NCBI GenBank assembly: GCA_964017145.1
Contig: OZ024851.1
Location: forward strand, 3,162,001-3,226,000
Reading direction: 5' to 3'
From: Agrocybe praecox
Lineage: Eukaryota; Basidiomycota; Agaricomycetes; Agaricales; Agrocybaceae
Length of the DNA: 64,000 bases
Below the pieces are notes generated by a model. That model did no database searches, was not told the DNA's origin, and worked only from the letters and a program-made list of their open reading frames with translations. This document shows positions 34,300-46,600 of this stretch, one piece after another; within the stretch, counting starts at the first letter, position 1; every line of letters begins with the position of its first letter. Both the position numbers and the translations under genes were made by a program.

Positions 34300-35405
34300 A
34301 AACCCGCTTCTTCTTCTTCTTCGTTGGCCACAGTGCCTTCCATGTCCTCTGCTTCGAAGGCGGAAAGAAGGAGCTGTTTCCTCTCTTCGGCGGTCAAGGC
34401 TCGGATTTGAGAAGAGAGGTCCTTGGTGGAAGACTTCTTGTTGTAGTTGTTGTTGTTGTTACGAGGGTTGTTGCTTCGATAGTTTGGGTTCGGGGTTTCC
34501 CGACGATCGTTGTAATTGTTGCCGTTGTTGTTGTAGGAGGGACGTGTGCCTCGTGGCTTTGGACAGTCTCGTGCGAGGTGTCCGATTGCTTTACAGTTGA
34601 AACAGGCGCCCTTCTTCATAAGGGTGGTGCGTTCGTCGATGTTCATGGCGTCTACATCCATGGCGTCGGGATCTCTGTCGGTCTGTCGTCGTTGGTAGTT
34701 GTTGTTTGAGAAATAGTATTGTTTGTCTCGAGGGGAATAGTTGTTGTTGTTGTTTCGATTGTTGTTCGTTGCGTTCCCCTTTTGATTGAAGGCGGTTTCG
34801 CCTTTGGTTCGATTAGGTGGTCCTCTATTGAAGGCCGCGCGGAGTCGTCGATATTTGTTGTCGGCTTTGATGGCCGCATCGTACCATTCGCCGAGGTCTT
34901 TGGGGTCTGAGGCGAGGTCAATCCTTTCCCTGATGTGTTCGGGGAGGGAATTTTCGAAGTAAGTGATAATATTCTTTTCTTCGGTTATGCCAGCGTCGAC
35001 GACGAGGTTCTTGAATTTCGCAACGTGCTCTTCTCCTGTTTCGTTCTTCATCTTGATGAGTTGGAGTTCGTGTACGGCGTCTTTTTCAAGATTGATGCTG
35101 GAGAAGGCTTTTGTGAGTTCGTCGGTGAAGACGCTCCAGCTTCCGTAATCGATGTCGGCAGTTTTGGCCTTGCGGGCTGCTTCTTTCTTTGCTGTGATGA
35201 AAGCCCTTCGCCAAGCGTTAGCGTCTCCTTTGATGAGGTATCCGAGGGTGAAAATGATTTTTGATTTGTCGGTTTTAAAGGATTCGGGGTTTCCGGAAAT
35301 GTAAAGGTCGAGAATCTGGGTGAAGTCGACGAACTTCTTCTTGTTTCCGTCATAATCGAAAGGGAGTCTGAGCCGATAGGCTTTGTCGTCGGTGGGGGTG
35401 GTCAT
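34296..35405 (-). CDS. Gypsy 1 gag
   Basis: The 369-residue capsid/nucleocapsid protein starts MTTPTDDKAYRLRLPFDYDG. It has the Ty3/Gypsy capsid segment (FTQILDLYISGNP, then GDANAWRRAFI and a KLKNLV-like helix), an Asn-rich linker and one zinc knuckle CFNCKAIGHLARDC (CX2CX4HX4C) followed by another Asn-rich stretch. It ends EEEEEAGF and its stop overlaps the pol frame by a few bases. Confidence 0.95.
   Translation of the reverse strand: MTTPTDDKAYRLRLPFDYDGNKKKFVDFTQILDLYISGNPESFKTDKSKIIFTLGYLIKGDANAWRRAFITAKKEAARKAKTADIDYGSWSVFTDELTKAFSSINLEKDAVHELQLIKMKNETGEEHVAKFKNLVVDAGITEEKNIITYFENSLPEHIRERIDLASDPKDLGEWYDAAIKADNKYRRLRAAFNRGPPNRTKGETAFNQKGNATNNNRNNNNNYSPRDKQYYFSNNNYQRRQTDRDPDAMDVDAMNIDERTTLMKKGACFNCKAIGHLARDCPKPRGTRPSYNNNGNNYNDRRETPNPNYRSNNPRNNNNNYNKKSSTKDLSSQIRALTAEERKQLLLSAFEAEDMEGTVANEEEEEAGF
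34299..34305 (-). promoter_or_regulatory. -1 frameshift site of Gypsy 1 (GGGTTTT)
   Basis: The gag codons GCG GGT TTT TGA contain the heptamer G GGT TTT, which fits the X XXY YYZ rule for -1 ribosomal slippage. A -1 shift gives GGG TTT TTG AAA GGG, which is exactly the pol frame. No ATG opens pol at this junction. Confidence 0.7.
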
Positions 35406-35580
35406 GATGATAATGGGAATGTTAGGGATAGTTTTTGTGAGAGGGGAGAGTATTGGTGATACTTCTCCGGAGGGCGGGGGAGTTTCTTCTTCTTTCTTGG
35501 TTCTTGGCGTTAGCCAAAGTTCTTCGTGTTTCGTAGGAATGGTGGATAGTCTCTACGTTCAAGTTTGGTAGAGAAGAGTT

Positions 35581-35595
35581 GTAAACTAGTTCTTT
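35581..35595 (-). promoter_or_regulatory. Primer-binding site of Gypsy 1, probably self-priming
   Basis: The minus-strand sequence right after the 5' LTR is AAAGAACTAGTTT. Its complement AACTAGTTCTT is present inside the LTR (plus-strand AAGAACTAGTT near 35718-35728). Tf1/sushi-type elements prime with the folded 5' end of their own RNA in this way. No tRNA 3' end complement was noticed. Confidence 0.55.
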
Positions 35596-35955
35596 TGTTA
35601 CGACACAAGCCGTTGCGTATGTGTACAACTCCCAGAGTTTACACCGCAGAAGGCTATAGGCGTAGGTTCTTAGTTCTTCGTTCGAGTTTCGAGTAATGAA
35701 ACTGTAGTATTCTCAAGAACTAGTTAAAGAACAAGAGAGTATTGTACTACGTATTTATAATGTAAAGACATGCGTAAAGAGCACCGTAAAGGTATGGTAA
35801 ACGTTCGTTAAGGAATGAGTAAAAGGCGTTGTAACAACGCGGCGATCGTTCGATAAGAAACACACCGTGAAGGTGTGGTGGTCGTTCGGTAAAGGCGAGA
35901 CGATGAAACAGTAAAAGAAATGAAAAAGAGTCGGCCTGCGTGTGTGTTCGTAACA
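35596..35955 (-). repeat. 5' LTR of Gypsy 1
   Basis: 360 bp with the same ends as the 3' LTR. It is followed outside by the target duplication ATGAT. Confidence 0.95.
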
Positions 35956-37595
<1,640 letters not shown>

Positions 37596-37689
37596 ATACT
37601 GGGTGAGTCGTAGGGCGAGACTGGATGGTCGGGAATGTAAAAAAAAGCATTGTTGTTTGCGCCGTACAAAGGGTGAAAATGTAAGATGA

Positions 37690-40160
37690 TACAAGAGGTG
37701 ATTCCACTGGAACTACTGGTCACCGGTCATCCTTCAACATTGAAAATTCGTCCTTTTCAAAGGCTTCCATGTGGTGGGAATGGTCAAGGACGCGAAAGAC
37801 GAAGACGGGGAGAATCCAAGCGGGAAGACAAGTTCCAGTTTGGTTCCACAATTTTCAATCACCGACTCGGCTCATTCAGGCTGCAACAATGTCTCTCTTT
37901 TCCTCAGCGTCGAGCAAAAAGAATACAAGCTGCCTCAATTCTCAACCGTGCGATACTCATGAATAGCGTCGCAGTGAAGAAGAATATTTTTTTGTTATGT
38001 GCCACCTCCTGGGTCGAATGAAAAAGGGAAAAATATCGCGTTGATCTTTCATCATCTTTCATCATCAAACAAGTCGTCGGAGAGTCTGGAGGGGGACTGC
38101 TTCATTCCTGGAGGTTCACGCTGGGAGGGGTTTTTTGGGAGGAGGCTTACCCTCAACTTGATGACGCTTTAGACAAGTAGTATACCGGCCGGATAAACAC
38201 ACAAACCTTCAGCAAGGTTATAAAATCTTCTTGTAAGGAGCTCGCATCTTCAGGGTCAGGAGCATTTGAAACGAAATAAGGTTACTTCGCAAAACAGAAC
38301 AATATGAAAAAGGTCCACCATGACCGAGCATTTCTACCAACAAATTAATATCAAGTTCCACACCAGCCAACTACTGTGCACATGCGTACCACGTTGCGAG
38401 GAGTGGCCGAAGCATCGAATTCTATTTTTCTCTTCGATATGTCATGGCTATCCGTTAAAGAATCTGGTAAATCTTCAGCAACAACCCAAAAGATCTTCTT
38501 GAATAAAACATCAACCGAACTGCCATATCAAACTTCCCAGCTTCGTAGTAAGTTTGAGTGATTCGATATGCAATCCATAGAGTCAAGCGCCATTGTCCTT
38601 GGCTAAACGACGGAGAATGTTCCTTGAATAACTCATAAGCTTTTGCATAGAGCTAGAGTAGAGAGTGCTTAGTTCCAAGGAAAAACGACCGATTAAAGAA
38701 AAAGTACTTCATTGATGATGGCGAGATGCTCCACTTTCTTCTCGTTGGTAAATCCAGGAGAAAGGGCGACGGGCTTGTCACTGGGCTGGACGTAGAGTCA
38801 ATTAACGACTTCATATAATGCAAAGATTACATCGAAACACCTGTATCAGCAATAGATAAAAACCTTTTTCTCCGCATTTCTGTGCAACGCGCAGCAACGT
38901 AATAGTAAAAGCCAGGGTGTTGAAGAGCGTGGCTTGGGTTAATCCCAAGAGTCCGCATTGCATCATACTCAACAGTACTGTGTAAAGTCTGTTGGGAGAT
39001 ATTGGAAGAGACAGGAGCAGGGTGTGTACAGGTAGCACAAGGTTAGACCGTGTTCCTTGCTCAAGGAGTTCAGCAAGGACACGATGCCTACAGATAATCA
39101 GCATTTTAAATGTAAGGGGGAAGCAAGAAACTAACTTTCGTGCGATCCAACTCCAGAATTCAAAAGTTTCTTCACCTATTCCCCAACCTCAAGAGAGGTC
39201 GCCGAAAACACGTATGTGCGAGTTGCGGTGGGATAACGCCAATGCATGCTCCTTATTGTAGAGATATAGTTTAACTATCTGATAGATGAAATCCATGACT
39301 GTCGAAGAAATAATGCCCTGGAAGATCGCGTACCTTGATATTAATGCAATCGGCCATTACTTTTGCTTCGGCCCATCTTTTCGTGCGCGGCGGTAGTATT
39401 GCAGTGGAGCCAAACATGATGGTCAACATCCCATAGGCATCTTGGTAGTGTCTACAAATTGTCACTCAGACCAGGTTCAGGAATGGAGATTCTTGAAGAC
39501 GCACTTCAGCGCAACTTCGTCTTCACTGCGAAATTCCGCGAAACACGCCATTTTATATTCATAATGAACAGTCCATCCCTCTGGTCGTAGGGACAGGCAA
39601 TGTTGAATCCTGCAACCGTTCCTGGATTGGGATACGAAGATATAGATTGAGAATGGCGATTCCGTTTTCGGCAAACGCGTTTCGAATGGGCGGTGTAGTA
39701 TTCGACAGCTGGTTCATACAAAGCTTGTTGCAAGCTAATGGAAAGTAATAGAAAAAGATTTCATGAAAGAATATTGATAGGTACCTTCTGACAAATTCAT
39801 TTAATTTTGCTGCGCTAACAGAGCTGAGGACGAAAAGTGCTGCCCGAGAGTCTAGCCCACTCTGTCTTCGGATGAAAGTCAGCCTATTGTCTAGTGATAG
39901 GTCGTCTTATTCCAAAAAATGTTTAACGAGGGCCGTGTGATGAGTGCTAACGCTCACCTAGCATTTTTCTACTAGCCACAAGAACGACCGTAAGCTTAAT
40001 ACCGCGTTCGTTCGTGAACTTCTTCATCTGTGCAATATCCGCAGCTAGCTCTGCGTCTCTCCTCCGTTCTTCTACTTCCCTTTCACGCTCCTGGTCCGGA
40101 TTTGGAAAGTCTGGTGGTGTCCGCGCAGCAGCCGTGTTGAGTCTCGTCGAGGCTCATGTA
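37690..40160 (-). pseudogene. TRAPPC11 5' half (Foie gras region), broken
   Basis: Read from the right, the exons give TPPDFPNPDQERE and ERRRDAELAADIAQMKKFTN, then GIKLTVVLVASRKML. These are followed by ALFVLSSVSAAELNEFVR, LQQALYEPAVEYYTAHSKR, EGWTVHYEYKMACFAEF, MFGSTAILPPRTKRWAEAK, the HRVLAELLEQGTRS helix, VEHLAIINE and WRLTLWIAYRITQTYYEAGK. This is the Foie gras domain order of TRAPPC11. The very N-terminus is missing: the frame is joined directly to a DUF21 exon at about 40.14 kb. Several exons are out of frame with one another. The gene's remaining part lies at 24.4-22.1 kb, so the transporter block is inserted in it. Confidence 0.65.
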
Positions 40161-40310
40161 CCCTAACGTCAAACCGGCAAACAGACCTGATGAGAGAACA
40201 AGAACGGGTATGAGAATGGCGAAGACGATAGACTTGGGATCATTGGGTTTGAGTTCGCTGGCTTGACGAGAGTCGGGCCGGAGGAGTCGGTGAGCGTGCC
40301 AGCATTGTTG
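40140..40310 (-). pseudogene. DUF21/CNNM (Mam3-like) exon fragment
   Basis: The frame reads NDPKSIVFAILIPVLVLSSG, then LFAGLTLGYMSLDETQ. This is the first transmembrane helix and the LFAGLTLGYMSLD motif of DUF21/CNNM divalent-cation proteins (yeast Mam3). In intact genes the sequence continues into L-VL--SG. Here it changes after DETQ into TRAPPC11 sequence in another frame. Only about 40 residues of several hundred remain. Confidence 0.7.
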
Positions 40311-40440
40311 GGAGAAATGCGGTGAATATATTGGCTAGCTAGGGAGAATAAAAGGTACAACAAACGCGAGGAATGAGAATTACGCGCAGATATAAGAACA
40401 GGAACCATTCACGTTGTTGGGGGAAAACTAGCACGGCCTT

Positions 40441-40872
40441 CTAATGAACTTCCATCGGTATTCCCCTTCCTTGATTTCCTGCTATTCCTTCACAAGGATT
40501 TCCAACCATTCGGAGTCGATAGGGATACCAGCGAGTCATCGGCGTTGATTGTGCTCTTTCCTCAGCTGATAATGGTACTGTTCCATCTCCAGTGATCGAA
40601 TGAGCCTGTGCAGTGTAGTGCTCCTTCTGAATCTCGATACGGTCTCTTTCCAATGGCGCTTTGGAGAACTCAACATTGTGCTGATTGTCTGCATCGGCAA
40701 ACATATAGCGTGGGTCGTCCTCAACTCGTTTACGTAGCGACTTTTTCCATTTCTCGTTTGGTTCCAAATTGCTGACATCGCTGGTGGTCCGTGGGTAGGC
40801 TGGGGTTGGAAAATGGCTGGCAGATGACTGCCCAGCATGCGAACTTGGATGATTCACGGCTGCTGCTGGCAT
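40441..40872 (-). CDS. Hypothetical open frame, 143 codons
   Basis: Not recognised. It is hydrophilic, with Ser/Pro at the start and a charged middle (NEKWKKSLRKRVEDDPRYMF), and no membrane segment. It lies between palindrome copy 2 and the DUF21 fragment. It could be the first exon of a captured gene or an N-terminal extension preceding the DUF21 exon. Confidence 0.3.
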   Translation of the reverse strand: MPAAAVNHPSSHAGQSSASHFPTPAYPRTTSDVSNLEPNEKWKKSLRKRVEDDPRYMFADADNQHNVEFSKAPLERDRIEIQKEHYTAQAHSITGDGTVPLSAEERAQSTPMTRWYPYRLRMVGNPCEGIAGNQGRGIPMEVH

Positions 40873-41140
40873 TGAGAACAGATAATGAAGATAATTACAG
40901 AGGGAAAAGGAAGTAGCCGATGATATAGGTCAGCAGAAGAGGGGCCTCAGGCTGCACAAGAAGCCCTGAATTTACAGTGCCTCATGGTTAGTACAGGCGT
41001 TTGACAGATACTGCTTGGGATGATTACCTTTGACATGTTCTTCCTTCCTCTCAGTTCAGCGCCTCTGAGCTCAACGTTGCAATGCTCAGTGTTGGACATT
41101 GATAAGATAATATTAAGATTGATGAAAATGTACCTACACC

Positions 41141-41180
41141 GTGACACAATTTGGGTAGGTACCTATCCACATTCTGTCAC
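41141..41180. repeat. 40-bp palindrome, copy 2
   Basis: The left arm is GTGACACAATTTGGGTAGGT and the right arm, inverted, is GTGACAGAATGTGGATAGGT. There is no loop. It marks the boundary between the DUF21/TRAPPC11/ABCC block and the coiled-coil gene. Confidence 0.85.
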
Positions 41181-41418
41181 AGCAATGTAAAAATAGCCTC
41201 TTCAAAGCCTCTTCAAAGTAATGAAGGGGATGGCGAAGCAAAAACAATTCGAATTAGAGTGAATATAAGTGATCAACAAACATGAGAGATTGGGTATTTG
41301 ACTCCGGGAACGAACACTGTCGATGTTTTTTTTTTCCGTCCTGTTCTGGCACGCTTGCTGTGGGACTCCTGACAATCTTTGACTTGAGTGCCGCTTGATC
41401 TGCGACTGAAGAGACGCG

Positions 41419-44400
41419 TCAATGATGTATGTGCGTAGGCACAACGGGTGCAGCTGCTGCCTTAGCTGAGGACGATCGAGAAAGAGATGAATTCCTTCCA
41501 GAGGCAGGCGTTGGCGTGCTGACCAACGAAGCTCGTCCTTTCAACGGAGGCGGACCCATGGACCCATCTATACCAGACCGAGGCTTCGTCATGGAAGAGG
41601 TCGCCGAAGTACTATTGGTGTTGATCTGTATGCTCTTCCCAAGCGCAGATACTCTTGGCGTTTGATTATCGGTGGATGAACTCCATTCTTCTCTCGCTCC
41701 AAGACAATTATCTTGTCGGTGGCCTTCTCCGTATGCTCCTGTTGGGCTTCGAGTTCGGCTTTCAATGTCGCAAACTCCTCGTCGCATGCTTTCAGCTGCT
41801 GCCTAGCCTCTTCAAAACTTTCTTCATAAGACGCCTTTTGCACTTCCAGGCCTTCACATTTAAGCTTAAGTTCGTCGAGCTCTTGTCTGAGAGCAATCTC
41901 GGCCAAGTGGAATCGTTGCGTTTCCTCAACGTTCTTCTGGTCCTTCTCCACAAGTAGCTTCTTCAACTCCTCCTCCTCAGACATGCCCACGCTGACATTG
42001 CCCATCATCTCAATCTGCTCCTTGGCGTCTCGGATACCCTCGTTCAACGTGCAGTCACTTTCGTCACGATTCCATAGACTCTCCTTCAGGTTCATAATAT
42101 CCTCACTGCGTTCTCGAACGAGAGCTTCCAAAGTTTCCACTTCTTCGCGAAAGGTGTGCTCCTTCTTCACCCAGCTCTCGTGCTCACGCTCCAGACTGGC
42201 AATTTGTCGGTGGCCCAAGCATTCGTAAAGCTTCTCCACTAGCCTCGTCCATTACACTTCTCTCCATGCTCTCCTGCCTCGAGTCTTCGACAGCCTCTTC
42301 AAGTTGACAACACGCTTTCTCTAATTCCAGGACCTTTTTCTTCCACGATCAAAGAGCTTTTTTCTTCTTCGTTTTGTCCTTCTCGAAGTCAGTAATTTTC
42401 TTACTCAGAATTTTGACCAACTCGTCGCGGGCCTTCAGATCAGCTTCGTATTGAGCACATAATTCCGTTCGGAGAGAAAGTTCAAGTTGTGTCTGCAATG
42501 AAATAAGCAAACTTTCTTCCTTGGAGGTTTTGCAATTGTGCCTCAGAGACTCACCTCGAGGAGGAGTGGTAGGAATCATTGTCTGCGCGGTGTAGTAGGT
42601 GTTCGCGTTGGCGCTGAAGGGGTCCGGTTCAGACGTCCCAGCAGAATAAACGACGGGGTTTACTTTGTCGTGGATGTCAGCCTCCGGGCTAGGAGAGGAT
42701 TTGCTTCCGCTAGAACGAAGCATCGAGTGGAAGACAGTGTCACTCATGGCGCGACTACGGCTCTTTGCCTGAAGAGGCGAAGGGATGGATGGCGAAGAGC
42801 AGATGAGGTCACTAGAAGGATACACTGCTTCACTTTCAGGCAATTTATGAGAATCGCTGCCCACATTCCCAAGGGAATAATACTGTGTTTGGCCAAAGCT
42901 GAATGACTGGCTGCGTTCGTGAAGAGGTGCTGCAAGTTTAGGGGATCTTTCTCTCTGGTGAAATACCGCCTCGTCGATGACCTGGGGTATAGGCAAAGGG
43001 AGTTCCAAAGACTGATCAGGTGTATCAGCCTTTTCCTTGCCTTTTCCTTTCACGTCATTTGCCCCATGTGGCGTCCGAGTCGAAGTCATTTGACTGGAAT
43101 AGATTCCACCAAAAGCGTCAATAATTCCGCTATTTTCGTTGGCAAAGGCCTCAGTGGACTTTGAATCAAATATAGGAACATTGACATCGAAGCTCAAGTC
43201 AGGTGGAGGAAAGTTTGGCATGTTCAATTGTTGTGACACGTCAAATAAATTTGAGTTATCATTTGGACCAACAGAATGATTCGTGAATGATAACGACATG
43301 TCTGAGTTGTCGACCTTTGGTGCGGGATTCTCTTCTCCCATAATCATTAGAGGGGAAAAAATTTCAGCAACACTAGGCCTTGATTTTGACGTCAACGAGG
43401 AAGGCGTTACTGAAGAGGGACTATTGGACCCAGAAGCCCTAGCATCCGTTAAACGACTGATGAATTGAGGTGATTCTTTAGGGATGGGCGGTTGAGGTTT
43501 TTCCTGCACATCAGTGCTCAGCAACTGATCTGGGGTTATAACTTTGAACACGTCCTTAGGGAAAAAGCGAACGCTTTTCCCAGTGCCTGGTGTATTGGGA
43601 CCACGAAGAATAGAGCGCTTGGAATTGTATTTGTCGAAGGCAGGCGACATAAAATCCCTTTTGACCGCATTATCAGCAAGATTGATGGAATCTTGTGAAG
43701 GATGCCTGTTGGGTAGACACGAGAAGTCCAGGGATGGGCAGCATGCAGAGTCTTTCACAGACCTTGTTGTATCTGGAGTGGCACGCGGGGGAGAGGTACG
43801 AAGCATATCTACAGATAACCGTCTCAGCATAGTTTGGGAAGCTGTTGGTAGTGCTGTGGATTTGAGGTTGAGAGAAAGTTGAGAACCTTATGATGACAAT
43901 AAGTCAGTGGCTCCTTTCAAGAACGAAATATCACAGAAGAACTCACCATTTGTATCAGTTTGACCTCTTACTTTGTTTGATGCGCCCGCGGGTACATTCA
44001 TGGGAGATGATGACCTTTGAAAGTCTTCGTCCTTGAGAGCTGCTTTTGAGAGCTGCTTAAACATGTTGCGTTTACCATGTACGGAGGGTGAGTTGGGCTC
44101 TGCGATTGGTGAGTCTACTACTCCGGATTCATTGGTATGAAATATGGATAAGTTGGGGTGTTGTTCTATAACTTTGCTGATAACCTCACCTTGTGACTTT
44201 CATATGACTCCTCTGTTTCCCAGCAACATCCTGTATAGCTCGGTTTTGCAGCATTGCTCGCGAGTCGCCAACAAGACGATTGTGTTCGCGCCAAGTTCGC
44301 GCCTGAGCGAGCTCTTGGGACAGTTGATCAGCATTATCATGTTCACGGCGTTCTTGTTGGAGTGCGTCCTCAAACTTAAGATAATATAAGTAAGTCATAT

Positions 44401-44560
44401 TGACAATAAAAAAATATGAATACCTCATCCTGGTCCTTGAGATTTTCCTTCAAGTTCCAAACTTCTGTGACACAATCGTTGGCAAAGTCAGCAAGAACAT
44501 TTCCCTGTGCCGTGTGTACACCATCATCAAAGATCCCAACCCAGTGCCAAACACAACCCC
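41419..44560 (-). pseudogene. Large coiled-coil protein gene, decayed
   Basis: Family not named, but the protein shape is clear. It has an N-terminal helix region (44560-44190, with RREHDNADQLSQELAQART), a Ser/Pro-rich region with RSILRGPNTPGTGKSVRFFP (43830-42540), then long heptad-rich coiled coil (42500-41700, for example LEREHESWVKKEHTFREEVE) and a Ser/Pro/Ala-rich tail ending PTHIHH at 41419. At least three lesions break it: an in-frame TGA after KKKKAL near 42349, a one-base shift near 42250 and another near 41690 (after DKIIVLERE the true tail continues in the next frame). Introns near 43890-43950 and 44390-44420 are kept. It is likely a cytoskeletal or spindle-associated host gene in origin, which is inference. 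Confidence 0.6.
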
Positions 44561-44754
44561 GCTCTCCATCTCTCCTCGTACATCCACAACTCAGTACATG
44601 CCTGTCTTCCCTCCGGACCCCTTGTAACGCTTACACTCATGTGCTTGTCGTCTCCCAACCTCCCAACGCTCGTCCGTGATTCAGCCTTCAGAACAGCTTG
44701 ACGCCTTCGAGCATACACTAGCACATCAAAATCAAATTGCTGGTTCTGACCCTG

Positions 44755-45102
44755 CTAGTGTGTGAAGGAACGAACCAAAGAGACAAAAGTGCGTTGCAGC
44801 TGAACCAGTTGTTGGGCACCTCCACGAGTGATGCCCTTTATGGTGTCCTGTGAGTGCCCGACATGAAAGGTGCAGATGACCAGTATGGGAATGTGGTTTG
44901 CAAATTCTACAGGCTCAGTGAATGCCGTGGCTGCTTGGGGTTTGGATGTGAGATTGTGATTATGAAAGTGTAGGCGTAGATGGCTTTGAAGCAGTTGGTG
45001 TTGAAGGCCACAAGTCCACCGAACGGCTGACAGAGCAGGAAATGAAGAGATGATGCTCAAAGTATTAAAATTTGATAGCAGGACATCGTGTGGGTGTAGC
45101 AA
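44755..45102 (-). CDS. Hypothetical open frame, 115 codons
   Basis: Not recognised. It is rich in Leu, His and Ser, with no clear domain. It starts about 110 bp left of palindrome copy 3, as other minus-strand genes in this unit do relative to their palindromes. This placement is the main reason for listing it. Confidence 0.3.
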   Translation of the reverse strand: MLHPHDVLLSNFNTLSIISSFPALSAVRWTCGLQHQLLQSHLRLHFHNHNLTSKPQAATAFTEPVEFANHIPILVICTFHVGHSQDTIKGITRGGAQQLVQLQRTFVSLVRSFTH

Positions 45103-45214
45103 TCAAGCTATGTATAGGAGTCAGAAAGACAATAAGCCCCGATGGTGGTGGATCAAAAGAAGTGTGTCTAGTAAAGACAAGTTATAGATAAGATAGAGCA
45201 GCACGATGGTAAGT

Positions 45215-45254
45215 GTGACAAAATTTGGGTAGGTACCTACCCAAATTTTGTCAC
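45215..45254. repeat. 40-bp palindrome, copy 3 (perfect)
   Basis: Two exact 20-bp arms, GTGACAAAATTTGGGTAGGT and its reverse complement, meet with no loop at GGTACC. It lies between a minus-strand frame starting at 45102 and a plus-strand gene starting at 45343. Confidence 0.95.
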
Positions 45255-45342
45255 AATGTATAGTCGTCAGTCAAAGTTCACAAAGCAGCCCACATCAAAG
45301 TTGATGCAACCAAAAACTTCACACCTTTCTTTGTATTAAATC

Positions 45343-45758
45343 ATGTCAATTATGGAGCACACTTCTATGTATACAGAAAATCATGCCAGAGTTTCCGAGA
45401 AAAAGGTAAACCAGATTTATTTGCCTTTCAGAATCTAAATGGGCGGGAAACTGACCATATTTGCTTTTTTTAGTTACTACTTTCACTAGTCGCTGACGCT
45501 CACACCATTCCTCAGCAAGACTCTGGAGCAAAGTCAGTAATAGAGTCTGTGGCTGTTCATTCCAAATCACCGGAGGCTTTACCATCAATGCCTGCCAAGT
45601 TGTCACTGAAGTTAGACGATACTCATCAAGCACGCTATATCCCTACTTCTGCTCCCATGACACCGATGTTATTCATAAATCCTGAAATTCAAAATTGGGA
45701 TGCAGTAGATTGGGGATCTGCTGATGACTGGAGCTTTTGGGATAAATTCAGGAAGTGA
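45343..45758 (+). CDS. Small Plavaka-unit protein, 115 residues
   Basis: Two exons: 45343-45405 (21 codons), intron 45406-45473 (GTAAAC...TTTTTTAG) and 45474-45758. The protein starts MSIMEHTSMYTENHAR and ends with an acidic, Trp-rich tail (NWDAVDWGSADDWSFWDKFRK). Such tails can act as short interaction or activation motifs, which is speculative. Not recognised otherwise. The clean intron and the start just right of a palindrome support a real gene. Confidence 0.55.
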
Positions 45759-45957
45759 CCTTAGACCTTGCTTAGACCTGAGTAGTATTGGCGTTTATAG
45801 TAGAATTATGATTTCAAATTTGTAGATGCTACTAATAGTACTCTGGGTCGTCCAAATACAGGCCTAGCTTTCTCCAAGTTTCTTTTTGATCACAAGTATA
45901 AGTAATTGAGCATAAAGAACAGAGTTTTTTTGGATATCTACCTATTCTCTTGCACAA

Positions 45958-46452
45958 TCAATGATCGCCATCGCCCTCATCATCACTGACAAGATTGATA
46001 GGATTGAATGTAGACCCCCCTGGTGCCCTCACCAAGAAAAACCTCCTAACACATGCCTTACACAATTGGATATCACCATCCTCCTCTTCAATTTCTGGTG
46101 TTATCTGAATCCAATTTGGGCCGTTCTCATTGCCATCACCACAGTGAGCCAATATGACATCGTTGAAAAGAGGGTGGAAAATGATAAGATCTGGGCGATC
46201 AGAAACCTCCTTCCAAATGTGCTCTGTGTCGCTCCCCTTCTTTGTCGCTCTATAGAAGATCTTTTCTCCCTCCGATATAATGTACAAGTCTCCAATTTGG
46301 AAATGACGCGCGCTCAAGGATAATGGAAGAACCTCCTTTACATAGTGCATTTTGTAGTTGTGAATGGATTGCTCGCCATTTTTTGTGTGAGCAAAACATT
46401 TGAGTTTGTGGCGACCATTAAAATGAAAAGAAATGTATGGATTTTCAGCCAT
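45958..46452 (-). CDS. Hypothetical Plavaka-unit protein, 164 residues
   Basis: Single open frame with a natural stop, starting MAENPYISFHFNGRHKLKCF. The body alternates hydrophobic strands and charged loops like a small beta-rich domain. It has two Cys near the end (LCKACVRRFF) and an acidic terminus (LVSDDEGDGDH). Not recognised. It is convergent with the small 115-residue gene and divergent from the cysteine-cluster gene (about 150 bp between starts). Confidence 0.55.
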   Translation of the reverse strand: MAENPYISFHFNGRHKLKCFAHTKNGEQSIHNYKMHYVKEVLPLSLSARHFQIGDLYIISEGEKIFYRATKKGSDTEHIWKEVSDRPDLIIFHPLFNDVILAHCGDGNENGPNWIQITPEIEEEDGDIQLCKACVRRFFLVRAPGGSTFNPINLVSDDEGDGDH

Positions 46453-46600
46453 TTTGATGAGGAATGAATATTGTAACCTGCTATCTGGTGTAATTTTGGG
46501 CGTATCTTAATCACATGACTAAATTTTGGTAAACTCAAGTTCGCTGTCTTCTCTCACAAACATCTTACAGCACAAAGATTGTTTAGTACTAAATTCATTC

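Larger units (their letters stand above)
28946..35955 (-). mobile_element. Ty3/Gypsy chromodomain retrotransposon 1, nearly intact
   Basis: The element is 7010 bp with 360-bp LTRs at 28946-29305 and 35596-35955. The LTRs differ at one position found by eye (AGAAATG versus AGGAATG). The 5-bp target duplication ATGAT occurs at 28941-28945 and 35956-35960. Order in the minus direction is 5' LTR, gag, pol (protease, reverse transcriptase, RNase H, integrase, chromodomain), a third ORF with a zinc knuckle, 3' LTR. Removing it with one ATGAT restores the ABC transporter frame exactly (DFIITISYGK). The near-identical LTRs and open gag and pol indicate a recent insertion. Confidence 0.95.

Noticed and set aside
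45215..45254. Rho-independent-type terminator
   Set aside because: A perfect palindrome without loop or U-tract in a fungal genome does not fit. Its placement near gene starts argues for another role.
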